Below are positions 22,243-33,094 of a DNA stretch of 64,000 bases, in pieces. Each line of letters opens with the position of its first letter. Position 1 is the first letter of the stretch. The position numbers and the translations under genes were made by a program. Under the pieces are notes generated by a model. The model worked only from the letters and a program-made list of their open reading frames with translations. It searched no databases and had not been told where the DNA came from. The stretch is from Diadophis punctatus similis (lineage: Eukaryota > Chordata > Lepidosauria > Squamata > Dipsadidae), in NCBI GenBank assembly GCA_023053685.1, contig JALIGW010000032.1, forward strand, positions 751,287 to 815,286, given 5' to 3'.

Positions 22243-23200
22243 AAAGCGGGAAGGGACCTTGGGAGGTCTTCTAGTCCAACCCCCTGTTCAAGCAGGACAC
22301 CCTATACCCGTGATGGCAAACCTATGGCACGTGGAGCCATATCGGTGGGCACGTGAGCTCAGGTCTGGCGCGCATGTATGGCGCTGGCCAGTTGATTTTC
22401 GGGCCTTCTGGGCCCACTGGGAGTTGGGAAACAGCCTGTTTTCAGCCTCCAGAGGGGGTGGGGAAGGCCCATTTTTTGGTCTCCCCAAGCTCCAGAGCCT
22501 TTCTAGGAGCCTGGGGAGGGCAAAAATGGCTTTTCCCACCCCCCGGAGGCCCTCTGGAGGCCAGAAATGGGCCATTTCTGGGGGTGGGGAAGGCTGTTTT
22601 CGCCCTCACCAGGCTCCTAGAAAGGCTCTGAAGCCTGGGGAGAGCAAAAAACCCCAGAACTTCCGGTTCAACCAAAAGTCGGCAAATGGAACATTTCTGG
22701 CCTCCGGAGGACCTCCGTAGGGGTGGGGAAGGCCATTTTCACACTCCCTAGGCTCCTAGAAAGGCTCTGAAGCCTGGGGAGAGCAAAAAATGGGTGTGCC
22801 ATCTCATGCCGGGAGCAGGGGGGTCACACGTGTATGTGGGGAGGGCGCATGGAATTATGGGTTGGGCACACATGCACGTGCCCGCACGCTCTCCCCCGCA
22901 CCCCCCTTTTTGGCACGCAAACCCAGAAAATTTTTGCCATCACTGCCCTATACCATATCAGACAAGTGACTGTCCAGTCTTTTCTTAAACACATCCAAGT
23001 GTTGGAGCACCCACATCTTCTGAAGGGAAGCTATTCCGCTTGTTAATTGTCCTCACTGTTAGGAAGTTTCTCCTGAATTCCAGGCTGCTTCTCTCCTTGA
23101 TTAGTTTCCACCCATTGTTTCTTGCCTTGCCTTCTTGTGCTTTGGAAAATAATCTTGACTTCCTCTTCTCCTTCCCTCAAATACGGGAATGTTGCTTCTC
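22243..23200 (-). mobile_element. CR1 LINE 3' end split by a hAT element
   Basis: CR1 3' UTR (GGGAAGGGACCTTGGGAGG, TCTAGTCCAACCCCCTGTTC) to 22307, resuming at 22946 with CCCTATACCATATCAGACAA and reading back through the ORF2 C-terminal region (AGGAAGTTTCTCCTGAATTC) to about 23200. Confidence 0.87.
22308..22945. mobile_element. hAT element, CAGTGATGGCGAACC family, with TSD
   Basis: Left end CCGTGATGGCAAACCTATGG, right end AATTTTTGCCATCACTG. Perfect target duplication CCCTATAC at 22300-22307 and 22946-22953. The interior is GC-rich with repeated 'CTCCCCAGGCTCCAGAG'-like segments in both orientations. Confidence 0.93.
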
Positions 23201-23600
23201 TGGGATCTTGCAAACTTTGCCTTAGCTAAGGAAAAATGCCTTGTCTGCTAAATGCCTGACGACTTGAGGCTTATTTTGCATGACTTGCTCAGTGTGGAGT
23301 GGCCATAGATGAGAAAATGGATTTGGAGGGCATGACCTGATGAGATCATATTCAGCTCACCGTTTTTTCCCTGCTGAGAAGACCACTTGAACTTCCTGCT
23401 CCGGTTTTAAAATGGCATTCCTTTTTTCCAACACAAGACATAACCTCTGGCTCCAGCTGAAGTGTACCAAGGAAAGGTAGGATAAAGGATGAGTGTCTAT
23501 TGGCCGCCTGTGGTTTAGGTCTCTGTAGTCCTTGGCTAATAATGTTCAAGGTCATTGAATTAGAAAATGGTCTTCTACATCTGCTGCTACAAATTGCTGC
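23201..23600. other. Unassigned sequence
   Basis: No recognised element, though this stretch may hold the degraded upstream part of the LINE that follows. Confidence 0.35.
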
Positions 23601-24136
23601 TACAAAAGGAGAGGACATCTTCCTTCTTCATTCGTGGCCACTTTTTACAGAGGCACGATTCAAAGTGTTTTAACAAACTGCATCCCTGTTTGGTTTGGTG
23701 GCAGCAGTGCCTCAGATAGAAAGTCCATACAGAGAGTGGTGAGGACAATGGAGAAGATTACAAGCTTCCCATTATTCAGGATACTTCTTATCAGCACTCT
23801 GTGCTTAGAGCTCGAAGCATTGTTATAGACCACACAAACCCAATTCATAGTGTTTTTTCTGTTGCTCCCCTCTGGGAAGAGGTTTCAAAGTATTTCTAGC
23901 AGGACTACCCGATTCTGTAACAGCTTTGTTCCCTAGGCTATCTGCTGGTAAACTCGCAAAATTCTTTTTTTTTTTTGCCATGTGCATGCATAGATCTGAA
24001 CTAGACTGTGATATTTCTCTGTGTCATACTGTAAATGTGTGTTTGAGTATATGCATAACGGTTATCTTTTGAGAGCTGAATGCAATGAAATTTCATTTTA
24101 ATGTAGGCTGATTAGTGTACATTTAAAATGACAATA
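23601..24136 (+). mobile_element. L2/Rex1/L3-type LINE 3' part
   Basis: The plus frame reads MATFYRGTIQSVLTNCIPVW then GSSASDRKSIQRVVRTMEKI, typical of the ORF2 region after the RT in Rex1/L2/CR1-side LINEs. The 3' UTR ends GCAATGAAATTTCATTTTAA and GACAATAAAGTTTTCTATTC, running directly into the pentamer array. Stops and shifts break the frame. Confidence 0.75.
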
Positions 24137-24392
24137 AAGTTTTCTATTCTATTCTATTCTATTCTATTCTATTCTATTCTATTCTATTCTATTCTATTCT
24201 ATTCTATTCTATTCTATTCTATTCCATTCCATTCCATTCCATTCCATTCCATTCCATCCACTCCACTCCATTCCACTCCACTCCATTCTTTATTCTACTC
24301 TATTCTGTTCTGTTTTGTTCTGTTCTGTTCTGGTCTGGTCTGGTCTGGTCTGGTCTTCTATTCTATTCTGCAGTCTAGTCTAGTCTAGTCTA
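24137..24392. repeat. Pentanucleotide array of successive variants
   Basis: (TATTC)n to about 24223, then (CATTC)n, CACTC and CATTC mixtures, TTCTG-type units, (TGGTC)n and (TAGTC)n. The 5-base spacing is kept nearly throughout while the unit changes by single bases. It starts at a LINE 3' end. Confidence 0.95.
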
Positions 24393-24436
24393 GAATTCCC
24401 TAGCCACTTTTCTTTGGTATGGACTAAACTCCAACT

Positions 24437-24828
24437 ATAGGTAGTCATCAATTTACAACCACAATTGAGCCCAACATTCCTGTTGCTAAGCAGAACAGTT
24501 ATTAAGTGAATTTTGCCCCATTTTATGACCTTTTTGCCACAGTTGTTCACAGCATCACTAATCATTATTAAGATAGTATTGTCATAACAAAAACAGCCCC
24601 ATTGACTTTGCTTTTCTCAATAGGTCGCAAAAGGAAATCATGTGACCCCGGGACACTGCAACGGTCATAAATATGAGTCAGTTGCCAAGGATCTGAATTT
24701 TGGTTATGTGACCATGGGGATACTGCAATGGTAGTAAGTGTGAAAAATGGTGGTAAGTCGCTTTTTTCAGTGCTGTTGTAACTTGAAACGGTCACTAAAT
24801 GAACTGTTGTAAGTCAAGGACTACCTGC
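24437..24828. mobile_element. MITE, CAGGTAGTCCTTGACTTAC family, complete
   Basis: Left end TAGGTAGTCATCAATTTAC and right end GTAAGTCAAGGACTACCTG are inverted. About 390 bp with no ORF. It is the clearest copy of this family in the window. Confidence 0.8.
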
Positions 24829-25001
24829 ATGCTTCATTGCTCTGCTTATCTGGGTGTTAGTTGCTGGCGAGGAGGTGGCTAACCTCTAGCACTGATGACG
24901 TTACCTAGTTGGATAATGAAACGTCTGCAAGAAAACAACCAAGCTTAGAGAACATAAAGGACCCTATAGTCTTCCTCCTCCTCCTCCTCCTCCTCCTCTC
25001 C

Positions 25002-25034
<33 letters not shown>

Positions 25035-25530
25035 TCTTCCTCCTCCTCCTCTCCACAAACCATACTCCCTTCTAACACTGATGAAGTTACTTAGTTGGAT
25101 AATGAAATGTCTGCATGAAAACAACCAAGCTCAGAGAACATAAAGGACCCCATAGTCTTCCTCCTCCTCCTCCTCCTCCTCCTCCTCTTCCTCCTCCTCC
25201 TCCTCCTCCTCCTCCTCCTCCTCCTCCTCCTCCTCCTCCTCCTCCTCCTCCTCCTCCTCTCCACAAACCCCACTCCCTTCTAACACTGATGAAGTCACTT
25301 AGTTGGATAATAAAACATCTGCAAGAAAACAACCAAGCTCAGAGAGCACCAAGGACCCCATAGTCGTCTTCCCCCTCTGCCTCCTCCGCCTCCTCCTCCT
25401 CCTCCTCCTCCTCTCCACAAACCCCACTGCCTTCTAAAACTGATGAGGTTACTTAGTTGGGTAATGAAACACCTGCAAGAAAAACAACCAAGCTCAGAGA
25501 GCACCAAGGACTTCAGAAATACAGAAACAT
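24829..25530. repeat. Fourfold tandem of a possible Penelope 3' segment with (CTC)n
   Basis: Four units, each with 'ACTGATGA.GTTACTTAGTTGG', 'AATGAAAC.TCTGCAAGAAAA', 'CAACCAAGCTCAGAGA' and then a CTC triplet run of variable length. Unit starts lie near 24889, 25078, 25286 and 25439, so periods are about 189, 208 and 153 bp. The CTC run accounts for the length difference. Related units occur at 57770-57990. Confidence 0.85.
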
Positions 25531-26115
25531 CGAACATGTCTCTGCCATTGTGTTCATCCAGACTGTTCCTCCCAAGGCCTAGAAGCCTTGTGTGTGCTCA
25601 CTCAAAACTCTGATTGCCTTTACAGATATAAAAAAGGACAGACATCTGTGAGAATCAACCTGTTGAGTAAGATCCCCAAACAAGCTTCATTAACTGTTCA
25701 TCTCTAGTTCCCCCTTGACATTAATTTGACTAATCGGCAGGCAAAGTATATGCAAAATAGAAAGTCTTGGCATAATTATAGCATCAACATCTGTATATTT
25801 TCCCAAACACTTCATCCCTTTTGTCTCCATGTCACCTTCCCTTCTCTCCCCGCTCGTTATTCAGCAAGGAGAGCAACATTTAAATACCTCTGCTTCTCAC
25901 CTTCCGCCTCTTATTTATGGGTGAGCTACGCATGAAACAGTCGTTTGTAATTAAGTTGGTGGCAAGAGTCTGACTTAGTCTGTAATTCACAGCCTGAAAT
26001 ATTATATTTCTTCCATAATTGTACACCTATATGTATCAATTAAAAGGGGGAAAAAGAGGAATTAGTAGTCCGTGGTGAGTCACAGCTGACTCCGCTCAGC
26101 AGATTTCCTGGGACA
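25531..26115. other. Unassigned sequence
   Basis: No recognised repeat or gene; short ORFs only. Confidence 0.4.
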
Positions 26116-26118
26116 GAA

Positions 26119-26702
<584 letters not shown>

Positions 26703-27545
26703 GATGAGGTTTATACAATAACTTTACAAACAATTTTTAAGTATCTATTAAATTTCAAAAACATATTAAAATACAAACTAGCATAAAGGAAAAAGAAGAA
26801 CAGAATAACAAAACGGAATAACAAAACAAATTTAAAGATGACTAAAAATACATCAAACAAATAAATAACAAAAGTGACCTCCACCTTTTTTTTCAGTACC
26901 GAGTTATTAACACAACTTAAATTTAATCTTTAAAATACTAAAAATCAACATTCTAAGAAACCAATATTAATTATATACCTCTCTTCATTTTAATCTAATA
27001 CACCATAAATGGTCAAATACGAATAACCTTATGTTTAGAAAGCTACAATATTTCTCTAGTCAAACCTAATCTAATCCTCAAATCCCAGAATCATAAACTG
27101 ATTTTTCTCCCTTATCTTCTAAGAAATCTAACAGTGAATTTGGACTTTCTTCCAAGTTGCAGGAAATTTAATCCAATGGTTTTCTTGAAGCAAAGCAGTC
27201 CGATTATAACTTAACAAACATGATGTAACCTTCCCATGCCAACCTTAAATCTCTGTTGAATTCAGAAGTTGTCACTCAACTTCTTCTAATAGATCAGGGT
27301 CAGCCACACACTTTCCCAATTCTAACCTTCAAAGATAAAGTTGACCCCCCTCATTTCTGACAAGTCCAGCTAGATGTCTTTTGGGTTCCTTCATCAAATT
27401 GAGGGGCATAGATAATAATCCTATCACTCATGAGGATTATGACAGAATAGCATAAAATGGAGCAAAATATTCATTATGACACATTCATTATCAGTTATTA
27501 AAAAACTCAAAGGAATCCTCTCAAGGACCAAGAGACGGATATTAA
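26703..27545. other. AT-rich sequence, possibly an old L1-type 3' region
   Basis: A-rich and T-rich stretches with no clear signature. The first 400 bases look like a degraded LINE 3' UTR in composition only. Confidence 0.3.
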
Positions 27546-27695
27546 ACTTATTTTATTATTTTATTTTATTTATTTTATTATTTTATTTTATTTATTTTAT
27601 TATTTTATTTTATTTATTTTTTATGTTTTATTTCATTTCATTATTTTGTTTTATTTTATTTTATTATTTTACTATTTATTTTATTTTATTTTTTT
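27546..27695. repeat. (TTTTA)n-type AT microsatellite
   Basis: Runs of TTTTA with TTA and TTTA interruptions, leading into the SINE tail. Confidence 0.92.
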
Positions 27696-28445
27696 AAAAA
27701 AATCCCTTTATTATTTTTATCAATAATTCAAGATGGTGAACACGCACAATACTTCCTCTTCCTATTTTCTCCACAACAATAACCTGTGAGGTGAATTGGG
27801 CTGAGAGAAAGGGGGGCTGACCTAAAGTCACCCAGTTGGCTTTCATGCCTAAGGTGGGACTAGAACTCACAGTCTCCTGGTGATTGGCGCAAAGTCATCC
27901 AGTTGGCTTTCATGCCAAAGGTGGGACTAGAACTCATAGTTTCCTAGTGATTGGCCCAAAATTACCCAGCTGGCTTTCATGCCTAAGGCGGGACAAACTC
28001 ACAGTCTCCTGGTGATTGGCGCAAAGTCATCCAGCTGGCTTTCATGCCTAAGGCGGGACAAACTCACAGTCTCCTGGTGATTGGCCCAAAGTCACCCAGC
28101 TGGCTTTCATGCCTAAGGCGGGACAAGCTCACAGTCTCCTGGTGATTGGCCCAAAGTTACCCAGCTGACTTTCATGCCTAAGGCGGGACAAGCTCACAGT
28201 CTCCTGGTGATTGGCCCAAAGTCACCCAGCTGGCTTTCATGCCTAAGGCGGGACAAACTCACAGTCTCCTGGTGATTGGCCCAAAGTCACCCAGGCCAAC
28301 TTTCATGCCTGAAGTGAGATTAAAACTCACAGTCTCCTTGTAATTGGCCCAAATCGCTCTGGTAGTTTTCATGACTAAGGTGGGACTAGAACTCCCTGTC
28401 TCCTGATTTCCAGACTAGCACCTCCGCTATTACACCAAACTGGCT
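27696..28445 (-). mobile_element. tRNA-derived SINE (type B) enlarged by internal tandem repeats
   Basis: Minus-strand order: 3' tail (CCCTTTATTATTTTTATCAA), body (CCTATTTTCTCCACAACAAT, GTGAGGTGAATTGGGCTGAG), then a normally single tRNA-derived segment repeated about nine times, and finally the head ending TACACCAAACTGGCTCTC. A normal copy would be about 250 bp; this one is about 750 bp because of the repeats described separately. Confidence 0.8.
27817..28410. repeat. 65-bp minisatellite inside a SINE
   Basis: The marker TTGGCCCAAAGT and its variants recur at 27884, 27951, 28016, 28081, 28146, 28211, 28276 and 28344, giving periods of 67, 65, 65, 65, 65, 65 and 68. Each unit includes 'CCCAGCTGGCTTTCATGCC' and 'GGTGGGAC...ACTCACAGTCTCC', the tRNA-like part of the SINE with its B-box-like segment on the minus strand. 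Five middle units share a 3-base loss (GGGACAAACTCAC or GGGACAAGCTCAC for GGGACTAGAACTCAC), which shows that they multiplied from one another. Confidence 0.92.
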
Positions 28446-28573
28446 CTCGCTTTTTCATGAGAGTCAGATAGACCAACCTTCTGATACAGGTTGTGATGTG
28501 CTTATGCAACAGAATGAGCCTTTCTCAAGGTTTCTTTTTCGATCTCTGTTCCGAACCAAGTTTCAAGACTGGG
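28446..28573. other. Unassigned spacer
   Basis: No recognised element. Confidence 0.35.
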
Positions 28574-28581
28574 CCCAAGAG

Positions 28582-29201
28582 TAAGGTGACCAGATTTTAA
28601 TATTTGTAAAGCGGGACACCATTGATGGGGGGGGGTTTCTAGGGGAGCAAGACGGGAGGGGTCCATCTCTCTTATCCTGCAGCTTTGTGCACACACACCC
28701 AAACACCCCCCCCCCCTTCATCGCAGCCAGGGGTGGGTTCCTACCGGTGCGGGCTTGCCTGTTCATCGCCGCAGAGCTGAAGAAGCTGGTGGCGTTCGCG
28801 GCACAGGGCTTCCCCCGCCCACTTTCCCCAGCTGCCAGGACACTGCCATTTGCGTTCTTTTGCCCTCTGCGCATGTGCAAAGCGTTCTGCTTGCGCAGAG
28901 GGCAAAAGAACGCAAATGGCGGCGTCCCGGCAGCCGGGGAAAGCGGGCAGGGGAAGCCCCGCGCCGTGAACGCCACCAGCTTCTTCGGCTCTGCGGCGAC
29001 AAACAGGCAAGATTGCCGCTGCCCCTCTCACTGCCCTCCCTCCCCGCCAGGCAGGAGGAAGCAGGCGAGGCAGGAGGCAGAGGGGTGTGCAGGGCAAATT
29101 CAAATTTAAAAAGCGGGACTTTTTTGAAATGCCGCGGGACGTGGGACAAATTATTAAAACGCGGGACTGTCCTGCCAAAAGCGGGACGTCAGGTCACCTT
29201 A
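28582..29201. mobile_element. hAT element, TAAGGTGACCAGA family, with TSD
   Basis: Left end TAAGGTGACCAGATTTTAAT and right end AAAGCGGGACGTCAGGTCAC followed by CTTA. Perfect target duplication CCCAAGAG at 28574-28581 and 29202-29209. The interior carries a CAGGGGTGGGTTCCTACCGG segment and a palindromic block around 28845-28925 (GCGTTCTTTTGCCCTCTGCG and inverse). ORFs here are shadows of GC-rich sequence; no transposase. Confidence 0.93.
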
Positions 29202-29214
29202 CCCAAGAGGAGAA

Positions 29215-29640
29215 AGATTTCGTGCAACAGGCAGAAATGCAAGATGCTACATTTAGGCAGGAAAAATACAGAGCACACAAATGAGATGGTGGGTTTCTAC
29301 CTACAATGCTCTGCGCTGAAGAAGGATTTGGGCGTAGATATTGACAACAAGTTGACCAAGGAGCTGTCATAACAGCTGCGAGAATTACTAATGCATTAGA
29401 AGACATGTTGCATCAAAGACTCATCAACGCCTATCACCCTCTACTCCACATCTGTGAGAATACATCTGGATTATTGTTTTTGCTTCTGGACACCACATGT
29501 CCAGGAGGATATTGACAGGTTGGACCCATCTCAAAGACAAGTGACAAAAATAGTATGGAGACTTGAGATGATTCTTTAACTGGACATGAATGTCTTTTGA
29601 GGACAGGCTGAAGAAACTTATAGGGGGGGAATGGAAGGTA
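29215..29640 (+). mobile_element. CR1 LINE ORF2 fragment, degraded
   Basis: The plus frame includes KCKMLHLGRKNTEHTNEMVG and SALKKDLGVDIDNKLTKELS, which match the CR1 ORF2 region that follows the RT core. Further downstream the match continues with stops and shifts ('HPGGY.QVGPISKTSDKNSM'-like). The 3' UTR signature is not seen. Confidence 0.75.
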
Positions 29641-29894
29641 GACATAATATCAGGTATGTAAAAGTTCCTTTTCCATTGCCACAGCAAGTGCGATTGGAAA
29701 TAATTGGTATAAATTGCAGCTACCTAGATTGTGTTTAAATATAAAAAAGCGATTTGAGTATAATTTCACGCCAGCCCTTCAAGGTAGACTAAGTAAGGAT
29801 GCGAGAGTTATAAATGCTAGTCCTGCTTTTATTATAAAGTTACTGTTCTGACCCAGCTCCCCAAACATGACAAACCCTCTGATGTGAACTCAGA
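29641..29894. other. Unassigned sequence
   Basis: No recognised element. Confidence 0.35.
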
Positions 29895-30085
29895 AGAGTT
29901 GTTCTACGCTCTGTGCATGCACAAAGTGTTCTGCACATGCACAGAGCGTAGAAGAACTCAAATGGCGGCATCCAGGCGGGCGGGGGAAGCGGGCGGGAGA
30001 AGCCCCGCACCACGACCGCCGCCAGTTCCATCGGCTCTGCAACGACTGACCGGCCCTTCCGAACCGGCAGCATTTCACCCCTGGT
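29895..30085. mobile_element. Fragment of a CAGAGGTGGGTT-type hAT element
   Basis: A palindromic block (TTGTTCTACGCTCTGTGCAT and inverse) is followed by GGGGAAGCGGGCGGGAGAAG and the right end ACCGGCAGCATTTCACCCCTG. The left terminal repeat is missing. Confidence 0.65.
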
Positions 30086-30374
30086 TGGCAGAAAATTATA
30101 AAATTAACTTCCCCCATTGCTGACACCTAAGTTGCATCTCTACTGATTATGCACAACCGTTCTTGTCCTACTTTTCCATATGTCAGCCCTGTAGGAAAAG
30201 AGGTAGCTGGTTGTTCTGGCTTTGTTGCCCTCCTTCACCCCACCATCTGGCAGAAAATCCTCCCCCGACCATCCCTGCAGCAGGGATGGGGCAGTCCTTT
30301 CTGCTGACTCCATCCATCATCTCTACGCTTCTTCCACTTTTCTCAGGGAAAAAAAAGTCTCAGGAGAAGCAAAG
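30086..30374. other. Unassigned sequence
   Basis: No recognised element. Confidence 0.35.
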
Positions 30375-31300
30375 GAAACATTTCTTTTTTTTTAATTGAA
30401 CATTTTTTACATTAAAAATAAACATGGAAATGTATACAATTTCCTTCTTTACAACATTTTCGCGTCGATAACACAGTTTTTTCCTCTTTCATTTTTCTTT
30501 TCTATTATGTACATATATTTCACAATTCTATTTATATACATAAAATTTCCCAATTCTATTTATATACATCATATTTTAGTGTACTCTATTCCTGCCGTAT
30601 TTTCTATTTCCCTTTTATTTGTTTAGATTTTAGATTTATTATTAGAGTTGGAAGGGACCTTGTAGGTCATCTAGTCCAACCCCCTGCTCAAGCAGGAGTT
30701 CCTACACCATTTGAGACAGATGGCAGTCCAGTCTCTCCTTGAAGGTCGCAAGTGTTGGGGCTCTCACAACCTCAGCTGGCAAGCTGTTCCACTGGTTGAT
30801 CGCTCTCACCGTCAGAAAGTTTCTTCTCACTTCCAGGTTGAATCTCTCCTTGGTCAGCTTCCATCCATTATTCCTTGTTTGGCTTTCTGGTGCCATAGAG
30901 AACAGCCTGACCCCCTCCTCTCTGTGGCCGCCCCTCAAGTATTGGAACACTGCTATCATGTCACCCCTGGTCCTTCTCTTCGCCAGACTGTCCAAGCTCA
31001 GTTCCTGCAACCGCTCCTTGTATGTTTTATTTTCCAGACCCTTTATCATCCTGGTTGCTCTCTTCTGCACTTTCTCTAGGGTTTCAAGGGCTTTTTTGTA
31101 GTGTGGTGACCAAAATTGGATGCAGTACTCTAGGTGTGGTCTGACCAAGGCTTTATATTTAATACCTTCTAATAACTCCTTTATCCTCTTTCTTACGTTA
31201 TTCTCTTATTTTTTGTCTCTCTTCTCTAACCACTCGTACCATTTTTCCCATACCTTATAATATTCTGTTTCCTCTTTTTCCTGTATTTTCGAAGGAAACA
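30375..31300 (-). mobile_element. Possible L1-type 3' end interrupted by CR1
   Basis: T-rich sequence at 30375-30639 and 31166-31300 flanks a CR1 copy. The right part, read on the minus strand, gives a 'kvWEkWyeWle'-like phrase (GGGAAAAATGGTACGAGTGG) that resembles the C-terminus of L1 ORF2. This is a weak call; the flanks could be unrelated AT-rich DNA. Confidence 0.3.
30640..31165 (-). mobile_element. CR1 LINE 3' end with readable ORF2 C-terminus
   Basis: A minus frame of 148 codons (30702-31148) is uninterrupted: VRPHLEYCIQFWSPHYKKAL, GLENKTYKERLQELSLDSLA, KRRTRGDMIAVFQYLRGGHR, RFNLEVRRNFLTVRAINQWN and KERLDCHLSQMV. This is the conserved C-terminal region of CR1 ORF2 after the RT domain. 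The 3' UTR follows (AGAGTTGGAAGGGACCTTGT). The lack of stops over 148 codons marks it as the youngest-looking CR1 copy here. Confidence 0.95.
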
Positions 31301-31568
31301 TGTCTGTAACATTGAGCAACAAAAGGCCTGCAAGGAATCCATGAAATTCCTTGTTTCACTCAAGGATGTCTTTATGTTTAGCTAGGTGGAAGCATCTAAC
31401 CAACTCTGGTAGGTCACAAAAATGCTAAAGCAGATCAGCCATGGACCGTTTGGGAGTCCTTGGAGAGTCGCTTGAACTGGAAGGTTTAAAAAAAGAGTCT
31501 TGGAATAATACAATGGGCAACTTTTCCTCTTATATTGAGCAAAATATATAGAGATGAATTCATCTACA
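31301..31568. other. Unassigned sequence
   Basis: No recognised element. Confidence 0.35.
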
Positions 31569-31870
31569 GGCAGTCCTCGGTTTATGAACCACAACTGAGC
31601 TCAGAATTTTCTGGTTGCTAAGCAAGACTGTTGTTAAGTGAGTTTTGCCCCATTTTACAAACTTTCTCCCACAGTGGTTAAGGGAATCACTGCGGTTGTT
31701 AAATTGGTAACATGGTTGTTAACGGAATCTGGCTTCCTTGTTGACTTTGCTTGTCAGAAAACATGGTCATGTGAACTTAGGAGACAGCAGCCATCATCAA
31801 CACATGCCAGTTGCCAAGCATCTGAATTTTGATCACATGACCACAGGGATGCTCCAATGGTCATAAAGTA
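31569..31870. mobile_element. MITE, CAGGTAGTCCTC family, right end lost in a microsatellite
   Basis: CAGGCAGTCCTCGGTTTATG, TTGCTAAGCAAGACTGTTG and TGATCACATGACCACAGGG follow the family order. The right terminus is replaced by AAGG units after GGTCATAAAGTATGAGGAAG. Confidence 0.75.
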
Positions 31871-32077
31871 TGAGGAAGGAAGGAAGGAAGGAAGGAAGGA
31901 AGGAAGGAAGGAAGGAAGGAGGGAGGGAGGGAGGGAGGGAGGGGAGGGGAGGGGAGGGGAGGGGAGGAAGGAAGGAAGGAAGGAAGGAAGGAAGGGGAGA
32001 CAGAAAGCAAGAAAGCTAGAAAGCAAGCAAGTGAGAAAGAGAAAAAGGAAGGAAAGAGAGAGAGAGAGAGAGAGAAA

Positions 32078-32146
<69 letters not shown>

Positions 32147-32200
32147 AACAAATGAACAAAAGAGAAAAGAAAGAAAGGGGGAGGAAGGGAGGAAGGAAGT

Positions 32201-32271
<71 letters not shown>

Positions 32272-32506
32272 GAGCGAAGGAGGGAGGGAGGAAGGAGAGA
32301 GAAAAAAGAGAGAGAAAGAGAAAGAAAGAAAAAAAGAAAAGAAGGAAGGAAGGATGGAAAGAAGGAAGGAAGGAAGGAAGGAAGGGAAGGAAGGAAGGAA
32401 AGGAAAGGAAGGGAAGGAAGGGAAGGAAGGAAGGAAGGAAGGAAGGAAGGAAGGAAGGAAGGAAGGAAGGAAGGAAGGAAGGAAGGAAGGAAGGAAGAAA
32501 AAAAAA
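31869..32506. repeat. 640-bp polypurine tract (GGAA, GGGA, GAAA blocks)
   Basis: Almost entirely A and G. Clean (AAGG)n, (GGGA)n and (AAAG)n blocks alternate with degenerate purine. The long [13 protein letters not shown] and [12 protein letters not shown] frames are artefacts. Confidence 0.98.
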
Positions 32507-33094
32507 GAAGTGGGAACCAAGCATACTTTCCTACTCATTTCCAGAGCTTTGCAAATGGCACCCTTCCTTAACACGGCAGCAATTTCTGGGCTCCATCTGT
32601 GACCCTAATTATCGTGGTACATCTGTAATAGCAAGCCCAGCAGATAGATAATTGGCTCATCCTCACAATGATAAACATGTCAAGCCATAACTTCTGCTGT
32701 TCCTAAGGACATAAAATGGAGATTGGAATGTCAGTGGGTATTTTATATCAAATAAAATCTACAGACAAATGGGCTTGAAGGACCGAAGCCAGAGACTAAT
32801 GGGATCGAACGGCTCACGTTCCGGCAGCCCCTTCCCCAAAACAGACCCGTCACAAAAATATTGCAGAGGAATACAAAAAGCTTGGCTAAGCAAGGCCTAA
32901 AGGTGATGCATGATAAGGACAGGGATTTCTGCGATGTCACCCAAGAGGCCAATTTCATTTTGAAAAGCATTTCCAGAAGACCCTTCGAGGGCAGGTGGAA
33001 ACATCCGTAATCTTCTGTTATGCTGATGGGTTGAGGAAAGATTTCTCCCTTTTGCCTTCCGTATTCGGAGGCATTAGATATCCGACTGACAGAC
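32507..33094. other. Unassigned, possibly unique sequence
   Basis: About 590 bases with no recognised repeat. The ORF at 32743-32970 (minus) has no domain signature. Confidence 0.4.

Noticed and set aside
27817..28410. CRISPR-like regular repeats
   Set aside because: Units are 65 bp and adjoin each other with no variable spacers, and they derive from a SINE. This is a vertebrate minisatellite.
31754..32651. Frames of 237-264 codons on both strands
   Set aside because: Translations of a purine/pyrimidine microsatellite (KERKKERKK and SFLPSFLP). No natural domain.
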